Shown: positions 49,801 to 58,792 of the stretch, piece by piece
How the letters are laid out: each line of letters opens with the position of its first letter
How positions within the stretch are numbered: position 1 is the stretch's first letter
Virus record (IMG/VR): IMGVR_UViG_3300023174_005338
Span: 248,001 to 312,000 of that record
Reading direction: 5' to 3' (one strand)
DNA: 64,000 nt
Source: a virus
Position numbers and translations under genes: made by a program
The notes under the pieces: generated by a model
Seen by the model: the letters and a program-made list of their open reading frames with translations, nothing else
What the model was told of the DNA's origin: nothing
The model's database searches: none

Positions 49801-50841
49801 ATGGCAGTTAATTTAGTCAAAGGGCAAATACTTTCCAGCATTCTTGAACGCGATGGCATTGACATCAGCATAGCCAATGCCAATGTGGGTATCAATACCA
49901 ATTCGCCCACAGTCAGACTTGAAGTAGTTGGCAACGTAATAGTTGGAAATTTCAGCACAGCTGGCAATGTGGCCACAGGAAATCTGCTTACCAATAACCT
50001 GCTGTATGCCAATGGCACACCTTGGGATCTACAACAGCCAGCAGGCAACAACACAGAAATACAATTCAACAACAACAGCCAATTTGGCGCCAGTGCCAAC
50101 TTGACCTTTGATACCACGGCCAACTTGCTGACAGTAAATGCCACGGCCAACATAGCCAATCTCAATGTTGCTGGTAACACAAGCGTGGGCGGTAACATCA
50201 CAGGTGGCAATTTACTGACCAATGGCAATGTCAGTGCCACTGGCAACGTTACTGGCAATTATTTCTTTGGTACATTTGTTGGTAACATATCGGGCAATTT
50301 AACGGTACCTGGATCTAGCACACAGGTTATCTACAACTACAACGGAAACGCCGCAGCAAGCCCGGGGTTTACCTTTGACCAATCCTCAAATGCCGTGGTG
50401 GTTACCGGCAACGTGACAGCTGGCAATGTAAACACAGTTGGCAATGTCACAACTGGTAATTTAAACACAGTTGGCAATGTCACGGCTGGCAATGTCTTGG
50501 TTGGAAATATTCTTGTTCCTGCTGTGGGCAACATCAGTGCCGGTAACGTAAACATCAATAATCTGTCAGATCCAGCGGCCAATCAAGATGCAGCCACCAA
50601 ATACTATGTAGACCAAAGTATAAGCAATACAGCAGTTACCAATCAAATCTTGTACGGCAACAATGTGGCCACCACATTTACCTTAAATCGGAGTACCACC
50701 ACAGCTGCGGTCTTGATCATGCTCAACGGTATCACACAAGTGCCAGATCAGTCCTATGCCATGGTTCCTAGCCCTAGCACCAATTTGGTGTTTTCAGAAG
50801 CTCCTGAAACAGGCGATGTCATAGACATTAGATTCCTGTAA
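49801..50841 (+). CDS. Tail fibre protein with Gly-Asn-Val repeats
   Basis: A 346-residue fibre. The middle consists of short repeats of the type (A/T)GNV-x-(T/A)GN, e.g. GNVTAGNVNTVGNVTTGNLN, typical of a beta-stranded trimeric shaft. It contains TEIQFNNNSQFGASANLTFD, a module shared with the neighbouring fibres, then AATKYYVDQSISN and a C-terminal beta module (TLNRSTTTAAVLIMLNGITQ ... FSEAPETGDVIDIRFL). It has its own late box and ribosome site. The open frame on the opposite strand is a shadow. Confidence 0.82.
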   Translation: MAVNLVKGQILSSILERDGIDISIANANVGINTNSPTVRLEVVGNVIVGNFSTAGNVATGNLLTNNLLYANGTPWDLQQPAGNNTEIQFNNNSQFGASANLTFDTTANLLTVNATANIANLNVAGNTSVGGNITGGNLLTNGNVSATGNVTGNYFFGTFVGNISGNLTVPGSSTQVIYNYNGNAAASPGFTFDQSSNAVVVTGNVTAGNVNTVGNVTTGNLNTVGNVTAGNVLVGNILVPAVGNISAGNVNINNLSDPAANQDAATKYYVDQSISNTAVTNQILYGNNVATTFTLNRSTTTAAVLIMLNGITQVPDQSYAMVPSPSTNLVFSEAPETGDVIDIRFL

Positions 50842-50870
50842 AAATATCCCTGCTACGTCACGGATTTTTT
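50839..50870 (+). terminator. Probable rho-independent terminator after the 49801 gene
   Basis: AAAATATCCCTG ... CACGGATTTTTT can form a stem with one mismatch, followed by the T run. Weaker than the other three. Confidence 0.5.
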
Positions 50871-50877
50871 GCTGAGA

Positions 50878-50885
50878 AATAAATA
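50878..50885 (+). promoter_or_regulatory. T4-like late promoter box 1 of the long fibre leader
   Basis: AATAAATA followed by CAGTATCC, just after the terminator and about 205 nt before ATG 51092. The leader 50842-51091 carries no gene. Confidence 0.5.
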
Positions 50886-50989
50886 CAGTATCCTTCCAAC
50901 AGACCACTGCTGTCTACCCAGCAACACCGTCTCTCCAGAGCGAATAGCTCCAAAAAATCGTGTTGCAATATCCAAAATATCCGGACTCT

Positions 50990-50997
50990 GGTAAATA
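50990..50997 (+). promoter_or_regulatory. T4-like late promoter box 2 of the long fibre leader
   Basis: GGTAAATA followed by CATC, 94 nt before ATG 51092. A second start region would give a shorter leader containing the hairpin at 51037-51059. Confidence 0.4.
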
Positions 50998-51036
50998 CAT
51001 CATAGCCCGTGAATTTTCACGAGCTTAAAATTTAAG

Positions 51037-51059
51037 GTTGATGACATTGAGTCATCAAC
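51037..51059 (+). other. Perfect 9-bp hairpin in the leader of the long fibre gene
   Basis: GTTGATGAC-ATTGA-GTCATCAAC, 32 nt upstream of the start codon. No T run follows, so it is not a terminator; it may stabilise the 5' end or influence translation. Confidence 0.5.
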
Positions 51060-51091
51060 AGTGTTGTAAAAAGGCAATCGGAGATAAAAAA

Positions 51092-54000
51092 ATGCCAGTC
51101 ACACGAATTAATAACAATCAAGTCACAGACGCTTCAGCAGGCAATACCATTGTTGGTATCAACGCAGGCACCAAACTGCAAAATTACTCGATCACTGCTA
51201 CCAAGATCGCCAACAACTTGACCTATGGTTCGGATTTGACTATCACAGGTAATTTGACCGTCCAAGGCAATACCACAGCCATTGACACCACGACAACTAC
51301 CATTGAAGATCCGTTGTTGTTGTTGGCCTCAACACAAACAGGAGCCCCATCAGTAGACATTGGTTATATTGGCGAGCGCGGCACCAGCGAAAATATTGCA
51401 TTTGTATGGGACGAAAGTGCCAGCGAATTTGTTACGGCTTTTACCAGCACAACTGATTCCAACACAACCATAACTATCACCAGCTATGCCAATGCTCGCG
51501 TGGGCAACATGGTAGTAGGTGGCACTACCAGTTTATCTGGCAACGTGATTGGCACAGCAAACTTCACAGGCAACGTTAATGCAGGCAACGTGAGTGCAGT
51601 TGGCACTATGAGAGCTGCTTCAACTGTGGGCGGTGTGATAACCGGTTCGAGTGCAAGTGTCACAGGTGGAGTCACTGCCGCATCGGTTGCAGGTGGAGTC
51701 ATTACAGGTACAAGTACAAGTGTCACTGGCACACAAACAGCTGCGAGTACAGTGGGTGGAGTCATAACTGGCACAAGCGCAAGTGTCACAGGTGGAGTCA
51801 CTGCCGCATCAGTGGCAGGTGGCGTTATCACCGGAACTTCTACTTCAGTAACAGGAACACAAACCGCCGCCTCAACAGTGGGTGGCGTCATAACCGGTTC
51901 GAGTGCAAGTGTCACAGGTGGAGTCACTGCCGCATCGGTTGCAGGTGGCGTTATCACCGGAACTTCTACTTCTGTAACTGGCACACAAACTGCTGCTTCG
52001 ACAGTGGGTGGTGTAATCACCGGAACTTCTACTTCTGTAACTGGCACACAAACCGCCGCCTCAACAGTGGGTGGTGTTATTACTGGTTCCAATGTCAGTG
52101 TCTCTGGCAACGTTGTTGCTGCAGGGAACGTAAGTGCCGCTTGGTTGATTGGTAACATACAAGGTTCAGTGACATCACCTGGTGCCAACACACAGATCTT
52201 GTTCAACGACAGCGGAGTGGCCAATGCCACTGGCGGATTCACATTCAACAAAACATCAAACTTGGTCACTGTAGGTGGCAACGTCAACGCAACCAATTTC
52301 AATGGCAATGTGTTTGGCACAAGTGTCAGTGCAAGTGGTACGGTAACAGCTGCCTCAACTGTGGGTGGAGTTATCACAGGTACATCAACTTCTGTAACTG
52401 GCACACAAACTGCTGCTAGTACAGTGGGCGGTGTGATTACAGGTTCAAGTTCAAGTGTCACAGGAACACAAACAGCTGCCTCAACAGTGGGTGGCGTAAT
52501 CACCGGAAGTTCTACTTCCGTAACTGGTAGTCAAACAGCTGCCTCCACAGTGGGCGGCGTAATCACTGGATCAAGTGTCAGTGTCACAGGCACAGCCACT
52601 GCGGCCTCAACTGCGGGCGGTGTGATCACTGGATCAACCATCAGTACCACAGGCAACATCACAGGTCCCAATGTCAATGCAGCACAACTTTACAATGCCA
52701 CTGCGGTCACGGTCAAAGCCGGCACAGGCAACATTAATCTTGATACCACTTCAGGCAACATCGTGGTCAACAATACCTACATCAACGGTGTACAATTAAA
52801 CCCAGTACAGAACTCGGACGTGGCATCTAAGTATTATGTTGACCTCCAGGCTTCAACAGCATTGACCTTCCACTCAGCAGTGCAAGCGGCCACCACAACG
52901 ACCCTGGCCACAACCACGGGTGGTACTATAACCTACGCACAACCCAATGGTGTTGCCAATGGCGTTGGTGCTACGTTAACTACAACTGGCTCGTTCAACC
53001 TCATCGACACAGCCAACGTTCAAACCGTGGGCACAAGAATCTTGGTCAAGAACGAAGGCAATGGTGTATTCAACGGCGTTTACACCTGGAGCAATGCCAC
53101 AGTGATCACACGTGCCACAGATGCTGACGTTTACGGACCCAACGATGCAGAAGAGCTCAGCCTCAACGACTATTTCTTTGTGGCTGGCGGCAACGTCAAC
53201 GTGGGATCTGCCTGGGTGGTTGATGCTCCACAAGGAGTCATCACATTTGGCACTAGCAACATCCAATTTGCCCAGTTCAGCCAAGCCCAGATTTATTCAG
53301 CCAATACCTCAGCTGGTTTGAGCCTAATAGGCACAGTGTTCTCAGCCAAGGTCGACAACAATACCACGGCCTTTGACGGACAAGGCAATATTTCAGTCAA
53401 AGCTGGCGCAAACCTGACCACACCCAACATTGGTGCTGCCACAGGTACAAGTTTAAGCGTCACTGGCACAGTCACAGCCGCATCAACCGTGGGTGGAGTC
53501 ATAACTGGCACAAGCGCAAGTGTCACAGGTGGCGTCACAGCCGCATCGGTGGCAGGTGGTGTGATAACAGGTACAAGTACAAGTGTCACTGGCACACAAA
53601 CAGCTGCGAGTACAGTGGGTGGAGTCATAACTGGCACAAGCGCAAGTGTCACAGGTGGAGTCACTGCCGCATCAGTGGCAGGTGGCGTTATAACAGGTAC
53701 ATCAACAAGTGTCACTGGCTCACAAACAGCAGCCTCAACAGTGGGTGGTGTGATTACGGGTACAAGCGTCAGCGTTTCTGGCAACGTAACAGCTGGCAAC
53801 ACCAACAGCAACTTGTATGGAACCACAGTCAGTGCCAGTGGCACTGTGACTGCTGCTAGTACTGTGGGTGGAGTAATCACAGGAACTTCTACGTCTGTAA
53901 CCGGCACACAAACTGCCGCGAGTACAGTGGGTGGTGTAATTACTGGATCAAGTGTGTCAGTCACAGGTGGTGTAACAGCCGCTTCAGTGGCAGGTGGAGT

Positions 54001-56395
54001 GATCACTGGCACAAGTACCAGCGTAACTGGCACACAAACAGCGGCATCTACAGTGGGTGGTGTCATAACAGGAACATCTGCTTCATTGAGTGGTAACGTC
54101 ACTGGTGGCAACATCCTAACCAGCGGCAACGTAAGTGCCACAGGCAATGTCACAGGTGCTTGGTTGATTGGTAACATACAAGGATCGGTCACATCTCCTG
54201 GTGCCAATACCCAGATTTTGTTCAACGACAGCGGTGTAGCCAATGCCACAGCAGGATTCACGTTTAACAAGACCTCAAACTTGGTCACTGTGGGTGGCAA
54301 TGTCAATGCCACCAATTTCAATGGCAATGTGTTTGGCACCTCAGTCAGTGCTAGTGGCACAGTTACAGCCGCGTCTACGGTGGGCGGAGTCATAACCGGA
54401 TCAAGTGCTAGTGTAACAGGTACTGTGACTGCTGCATCAACAGTGGGTGGTGTGATTACCGGATCAACAGCCAGCCTTAGTGGCAATATAACTGGAGCCA
54501 ATCTCATACTGTCATCGGGCTTTGTAGATGGTCCAGCCGCAGGCAGGATCACCATCAATGGAAGAGACTTTGATACAGACTTTGCTGTGGATGGCAATAC
54601 TGCAGCCAACGTGTTCTATGTGGATGCCGGCACAGGCACAGCCAGCTTTGGCAACAGCACACAGGTCACCAATGCATTGGTATCTTTCCAGAGCACAAAC
54701 TCAATCCGGACGCCAGTAGGCAACACAGCACAGCGTCCAAGTGTGGGTGTCACAGGTATGTTGCGTTTCAATACCACTACCAACGCTGTGGAAGTCTATG
54801 ACAACAGTCAATGGACCTCGGTGGGTGTTCCAGTGTTCACAGTGATAGCTGACCAACAGTTTGCGGGTGATGGCAGCACAGTAGCATTTACACTGGGCAG
54901 CACACAGACAACCAACAGTTGTATTGTTTCGATCAACGGTGTGGTACAGATTCCAACCCTGGCCTATGCAGTAGCAGGCACCAATCCAACCTGCGTGCTC
55001 ACATTCACAGAAGCTCCGGCTGCTGGTGACGTGATTGATGTGCGCCAGATCACCACAACAACCACAGTTACTCAGATCAGCAATAGCAGCGGCAATGCTG
55101 CGGTCTCAACCAGTCCTAGCTCTGCACAGGTCAATGTCACTGGAGACCTCAGTGTCAGTGGAAGTATCTTGGGTGGTAATATCAACAGCACTGCTATCAC
55201 CAATGGCACATCAAACATGTCAGTGGTCAGCAGTGGTGGCAACATACGTGGCAACGTGGGCGGCACCACAGTCATGACCATAAGCCCAGGTCTAGTAGAC
55301 ATTGTGGGCGACTTGACTGTGTCGGGCAATGCCACACTCAGCGGCAACATCCTGGGCGATCGTGTACAGAATGGTACAACCAGCATTGACATCCAAACAC
55401 CCAATGGCAATGCCAACATCAGTATTGCTGGCACAAGCAACGTGGCTGTGTTTACCACCACTGGTGTAAGTGTCGCTGGCAACGTTTCGGCTGGCAATGT
55501 TCTAATCAGTGGCAATATTGTTGACACAAATGCGTTAAGCATTATTACAGGTAGCAACGGTAACATTGCTTTGGCACCCAATGGCTCAGGCATAGTCACA
55601 GTGAGTTCTGCTTTGAGTGCCACCGGCAACATCACAGGTGGCAATCTTAGATTGGGATCGGGCAGCAATGCGGTATTGGATTTTGCCAGCGCCAATCTGC
55701 ACATAACAAACAACAATGCCAGTGGCAATATCACTTTGTTTACCAATTTTGGTGGCAGTGGTGTTGTTGAGGTCTTCAAAGTACTTGGCACAGGCACACA
55801 GGGGGTGTTTACCAATGGAGATATTACACTCAGTGGCAACATCAGTGACACTGGTGCACTTAACATTAACACAGGCAGCAACGGTAACCTGACTCTTAAT
55901 GCTGGCAGTGGTAGTATTATAATCAACAGTGGCATCCTCAACGGTCAAGCCAATGCCACAGGCAATATTGGTAGCGCCACCAGTTATTTCAACACCATAT
56001 TTGCCAAAGCCACTTCAGCACAGTACGCTGACTTGGCCGAGAAATACACCGCAGACGCAGAATATGCACCGGGTACAGTGGTACAGTTTGGTGGCTCAGC
56101 TGAAGTTACCTTGTGTGTCGACGATGGCTGTGCAAGAGTGGCAGGTGTAGTTTCTACCAACCCCAGCTACAGAATGAACGATGGCTTGCAAAGTGCGCAT
56201 ACTGCCATGGTAGCACTCACTGGTCGTGTGCCTACAAGCGTAACTGGCACAGTGCGCAAAGGTGACATGATGGTGTCAGCTGGCAACGGCACAGCAAGAG
56301 CTGAAGCCAATCCACAGGTAGGAACAGTGATTGGCAAAGCCCTGGCTGACAGCGAAGGCGATGCAGTTATAGAAGTAGTAGTCGGCCGCGTTTAA
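51092..56395 (+). CDS. Giant repeat tail fibre
   Basis: 1767 residues from ATG 51092, chosen for GGAGA 7 nt upstream; a TTG at 51038 adds 18 untypical residues. The N-terminal part has GNLTVQGNTTAIDTTTTTIE, a module common in phage fibres. The shaft holds 24 copies of a 21-residue repeat (core AASTVGGVITG-x-S-x-SVTG) in five blocks, broken by GNV-type stretches and by a module AWLIGNIQGSVTSPGANTQI that occurs twice. Residues about 580-790 carry a domain with VGTRILVKNEGNGVFNGVYT that is also at the start of the next fibre. The C-terminal 128 residues begin SAQYADLAEKYTADAEYAPG and match the end of the next fibre; this resembles autocleaving (peptidase G2-like) or trimerising fibre tips. A receptor-binding role is inferred. 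Confidence 0.9.
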   Translation: MPVTRINNNQVTDASAGNTIVGINAGTKLQNYSITATKIANNLTYGSDLTITGNLTVQGNTTAIDTTTTTIEDPLLLLASTQTGAPSVDIGYIGERGTSENIAFVWDESASEFVTAFTSTTDSNTTITITSYANARVGNMVVGGTTSLSGNVIGTANFTGNVNAGNVSAVGTMRAASTVGGVITGSSASVTGGVTAASVAGGVITGTSTSVTGTQTAASTVGGVITGTSASVTGGVTAASVAGGVITGTSTSVTGTQTAASTVGGVITGSSASVTGGVTAASVAGGVITGTSTSVTGTQTAASTVGGVITGTSTSVTGTQTAASTVGGVITGSNVSVSGNVVAAGNVSAAWLIGNIQGSVTSPGANTQILFNDSGVANATGGFTFNKTSNLVTVGGNVNATNFNGNVFGTSVSASGTVTAASTVGGVITGTSTSVTGTQTAASTVGGVITGSSSSVTGTQTAASTVGGVITGSSTSVTGSQTAASTVGGVITGSSVSVTGTATAASTAGGVITGSTISTTGNITGPNVNAAQLYNATAVTVKAGTGNINLDTTSGNIVVNNTYINGVQLNPVQNSDVASKYYVDLQASTALTFHSAVQAATTTTLATTTGGTITYAQPNGVANGVGATLTTTGSFNLIDTANVQTVGTRILVKNEGNGVFNGVYTWSNATVITRATDADVYGPNDAEELSLNDYFFVAGGNVNVGSAWVVDAPQGVITFGTSNIQFAQFSQAQIYSANTSAGLSLIGTVFSAKVDNNTTAFDGQGNISVKAGANLTTPNIGAATGTSLSVTGTVTAASTVGGVITGTSASVTGGVTAASVAGGVITGTSTSVTGTQTAASTVGGVITGTSASVTGGVTAASVAGGVITGTSTSVTGSQTAASTVGGVITGTSVSVSGNVTAGNTNSNLYGTTVSASGTVTAASTVGGVITGTSTSVTGTQTAASTVGGVITGSSVSVTGGVTAASVAGGVITGTSTSVTGTQTAASTVGGVITGTSASLSGNVTGGNILTSGNVSATGNVTGAWLIGNIQGSVTSPGANTQILFNDSGVANATAGFTFNKTSNLVTVGGNVNATNFNGNVFGTSVSASGTVTAASTVGGVITGSSASVTGTVTAASTVGGVITGSTASLSGNITGANLILSSGFVDGPAAGRITINGRDFDTDFAVDGNTAANVFYVDAGTGTASFGNSTQVTNALVSFQSTNSIRTPVGNTAQRPSVGVTGMLRFNTTTNAVEVYDNSQWTSVGVPVFTVIADQQFAGDGSTVAFTLGSTQTTNSCIVSINGVVQIPTLAYAVAGTNPTCVLTFTEAPAAGDVIDVRQITTTTTVTQISNSSGNAAVSTSPSSAQVNVTGDLSVSGSILGGNINSTAITNGTSNMSVVSSGGNIRGNVGGTTVMTISPGLVDIVGDLTVSGNATLSGNILGDRVQNGTTSIDIQTPNGNANISIAGTSNVAVFTTTGVSVAGNVSAGNVLISGNIVDTNALSIITGSNGNIALAPNGSGIVTVSSALSATGNITGGNLRLGSGSNAVLDFASANLHITNNNASGNITLFTNFGGSGVVEVFKVLGTGTQGVFTNGDITLSGNISDTGALNINTGSNGNLTLNAGSGSIIINSGILNGQANATGNIGSATSYFNTIFAKATSAQYADLAEKYTADAEYAPGTVVQFGGSAEVTLCVDDGCARVAGVVSTNPSYRMNDGLQSAHTAMVALTGRVPTSVTGTVRKGDMMVSAGNGTARAEANPQVGTVIGKALADSEGDAVIEVVVGRV
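51596..54510 (+). repeat. 63-bp coding repeats in the fibre shaft
   Basis: 24 in-frame units of 63 bp in five blocks (8, 5, 5, 4 and 2 units). Most differ by synonymous changes, but a 125-nt stretch at 51704-51828 is repeated exactly at 53567-53691. The module at about 52140-52345 recurs at about 54155-54360 with mostly synonymous differences. Confidence 0.88.
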
Positions 56396-56410
56396 TAGCT
56401 TAAAGCTGTG

Positions 56411-56443
56411 AAAAATAGGACTGGTCACAGTCCTATTTTTTTT
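56411..56443 (+). terminator. Rho-independent terminator after the giant fibre
   Basis: Stem AAATAGGACTG / CAGTCCTATTT with loop GTCA, followed by TTTTT. Very strong. Confidence 0.92.
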
Positions 56444-56444
56444 G

Positions 56445-56452
56445 GCTAAATA
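56445..56452 (+). promoter_or_regulatory. T4-like late promoter box for the second fibre
   Basis: GCTAAATA followed by TTAAAC, immediately downstream of the terminator and 21 nt before ATG 56474. Confidence 0.6.
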
Positions 56453-56473
56453 TTAAACATTAATGGAACTACA

Positions 56474-58792
56474 ATGGGATTAACCAAACCGCGTGCCGCG
56501 CAGATATTTAATTTAGATTACAAACAAAGTACGCGAGTCGTTACCGCCACCAACATCACCTTGAGTGGCGGTGCCCCTAACAGTGTAGATGGCATAAATC
56601 TCAGCTTGAATGACCGTGTGCTGGTAACAGGTCAAACAGCAGGCAGCCAAAACGGACTTTACCTGGTGACCACACTGGGTTCTGGTAGTAACGGAACCTG
56701 GGCTAGAACCAGCGACGGCAACGAAAACGGCGAAATTGAAGCTGGCATGATTGTCATGGTCACCGAAGGCATCATCTATGCCGACACACAGTGGAAACTG
56801 ATCACCGACGATCCTATAGTGATTGGCACCACGGCCCTGACGTTTACGCAAAACTACATGGCCAACTCAATATCGAGCGGTACATCAAACGTGGTGGTTG
56901 GTAGTAATGCCAATGTGACCATCAGTTCAGCAGGCACCGCCAATGTGTTGACTGTAAGTTCAACAGGTACAGTTACATCGGGCACAGGATCAGTTACCGG
57001 AAATATCACAGGTGGTAATATCCTAACTGGTGGCCAGGTAAGTGCCACAGGTAACATCACTGCCAACTACTTTTTGGGCAACGTGGCCTGTGCTTCGGGC
57101 ATATTTTCATCCAGAATATTCAACGGTACTAGTGAAGCCAACATTGGAGCATCGGGTGGCAATGCCAACATCAGCATAGGTGGCACATCAAACGTGGCAG
57201 TATTTGCCACCACAGGTCAATTCGTAACTGGACTGATTAGTGCCACAGGCAACATTACAGGTGGTAACGTTTTGAGCGGAGCCAACATCAATGCTACTAC
57301 TTACACAGGAACTACAGTTTCAGCCACAGCCAACATCACTGGCGGCAACGTATTAACCGGGGGGATCGCAAGTGCCACAGGCAACATCACAGGCGGCAAT
57401 ATTCGCACAGCCGGCACGGTTTCGGCCACAGGCTGTGTTTATGGTATTGAACTTTATTCAACTCAAAGCAGCGGAGATGAAGGTGGCCAGTTAAATCTAG
57501 CATTGGCCGCCACAAATACAACGTTGTCAACTTCGGTGGCCATAGATATTTTTCAAAACCGAGTAAGGATTTTTGAAACTGGCGGAACCAACCGTGGTGG
57601 ATATTTTGATCTGTCAACCTGTAATGCTGGTGTTGGCACTAACTTTGCAGCTGGTGGTGGCGGGGGCGGAACTCCTGGAGGAGCCAACACACAAGTTCAA
57701 TATAATAATTTAGGGGCTTTTGGCGCCAGTGCAGCCTTTACCTTCAACAATGTATCTAATGCTGTGGTTGTTACTGGCAATATCACCGGCGGTAACTTAT
57801 TGACTGCTGGTTTAATTAGTGCCACTGGCAATATCACCGGCGGCAACATCTTGGGCGGAGCCAATGTCAATGCAACCACGCATACAGGAACCAGTGTAAG
57901 TGTAAGTGGTGGTGTAACCGCTGCTAGTGTGGCTGGTGGTGTGATCACAGGAACATCAACATCGGTAAGTGGAGGAGTTACAGCCGCATCAGTAAGTGGT
58001 GGTGTGATCACAGGCTCAAGTGTCAGCGTGTCTGGAACTGTGACAGGTGCAAGTTTGGCTGGAACCATAACTACTGCCAGCCAAACAAATATCACCGCTG
58101 TTGGCACATTGGGCAGTTTGAGTGTGACAGCCAACACAACTGTTGGTAACTTATTGACCGGAGGTTTGATTTCGGCCACAGGCAACATCAGCGGGGGTAA
58201 TTTTAATATTACAGGTAACATTGTTGACACAGGTGCATTGGCCATCATCACCAGCTCCAACGGTAACATTACCTTGTCACCCAATGGCACCGGCGTAATC
58301 GTAGTCAACACCGATATTAGAAATGGTCAAGCCAATGCCACAGGTAACATTGGTAGTGCTACAAACTACTTCAATACTGTGTTTGCCAAAGCCACTAGTG
58401 CTCAATATGCCGACTTGGCAGAAATGTATGCCAGTGACCAGCCGTATTCTCCTGGCACCGTAGTAGAATTTGGAGGATCTGCAGAAATCACACAATCTAC
58501 CCAAAGTCATAACACACGTGTGACTGGTATAGTATCCACCAATCCTAGTTACTTGATGAATGCCACACTCACGGGCGATCATGTGTTGCCAGTGGCCTTG
58601 GTGGGACGAGTCCCTTGTCAGGTTGTTGGAACCATTGTCAAAGGCGATCGCCTGGTGGCCAGCGACAAGCCCGGTGTTGCCACAGCCCTGGATGGGGCCA
58701 AGTATCAGCCGGCTTGCATTATTGGTAAGGCCTTGGAAAACTATGATTCTACAGAAGTTGGAACCATAGAAGTGGCCGTGGGCAGGACCTGA
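56474..58792 (+). CDS. Second tail fibre, paralogous to the giant fibre
   Basis: A 772-residue fibre. Residues 1-130 form the domain also found inside the giant fibre (LSLNDRVLVTGQTAGSQNGL, YLVTTLGSGSNGTWARTSDG). The shaft has (S/A)ATGNITGGN repeats and two copies of the AASVAGGVITG type repeat. A distinct insert near residues 315-400 contains GIELYSTQSSGDEGG and a Gly-rich loop (AGGGGGGTPGG). The C-terminal 130 residues (SAQYADLAEMYASDQPYSPG, VVEFGGSAEIT, GIVSTNPSYLMN, VALVGRVPCQV) match the end of the giant fibre. Shared ends suggest the same trimerising or processing step. The stop overlaps the next start (TGATG). Confidence 0.88.
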   Translation: MGLTKPRAAQIFNLDYKQSTRVVTATNITLSGGAPNSVDGINLSLNDRVLVTGQTAGSQNGLYLVTTLGSGSNGTWARTSDGNENGEIEAGMIVMVTEGIIYADTQWKLITDDPIVIGTTALTFTQNYMANSISSGTSNVVVGSNANVTISSAGTANVLTVSSTGTVTSGTGSVTGNITGGNILTGGQVSATGNITANYFLGNVACASGIFSSRIFNGTSEANIGASGGNANISIGGTSNVAVFATTGQFVTGLISATGNITGGNVLSGANINATTYTGTTVSATANITGGNVLTGGIASATGNITGGNIRTAGTVSATGCVYGIELYSTQSSGDEGGQLNLALAATNTTLSTSVAIDIFQNRVRIFETGGTNRGGYFDLSTCNAGVGTNFAAGGGGGGTPGGANTQVQYNNLGAFGASAAFTFNNVSNAVVVTGNITGGNLLTAGLISATGNITGGNILGGANVNATTHTGTSVSVSGGVTAASVAGGVITGTSTSVSGGVTAASVSGGVITGSSVSVSGTVTGASLAGTITTASQTNITAVGTLGSLSVTANTTVGNLLTGGLISATGNISGGNFNITGNIVDTGALAIITSSNGNITLSPNGTGVIVVNTDIRNGQANATGNIGSATNYFNTVFAKATSAQYADLAEMYASDQPYSPGTVVEFGGSAEITQSTQSHNTRVTGIVSTNPSYLMNATLTGDHVLPVALVGRVPCQVVGTIVKGDRLVASDKPGVATALDGAKYQPACIIGKALENYDSTEVGTIEVAVGRT

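Noticed and set aside
51038-51091. An 18-residue extension of the giant fibre
   Set aside because: It covers the leader hairpin and the ribosome site and starts at TTG without its own site.
51484-52503. A 339-codon minus-strand Pro/Val/Thr-rich open frame
   Set aside because: It mirrors the 63-bp repeats of the fibre gene on the plus strand; its apparent repeats are their complement.
51596-54510. CRISPR-like direct repeats
   Set aside because: The repeats are 63 bp, in frame, contiguous and translated; there are no spacers and no cas genes.
51596-54510. Diversity-generating retroelement target
   Set aside because: No reverse transcriptase or template repeat is present, and the differences are mainly synonymous.
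53293-54609. A 438-codon minus-strand Pro/Val/Thr-rich open frame
   Set aside because: Same reason: complement of the fibre repeats.
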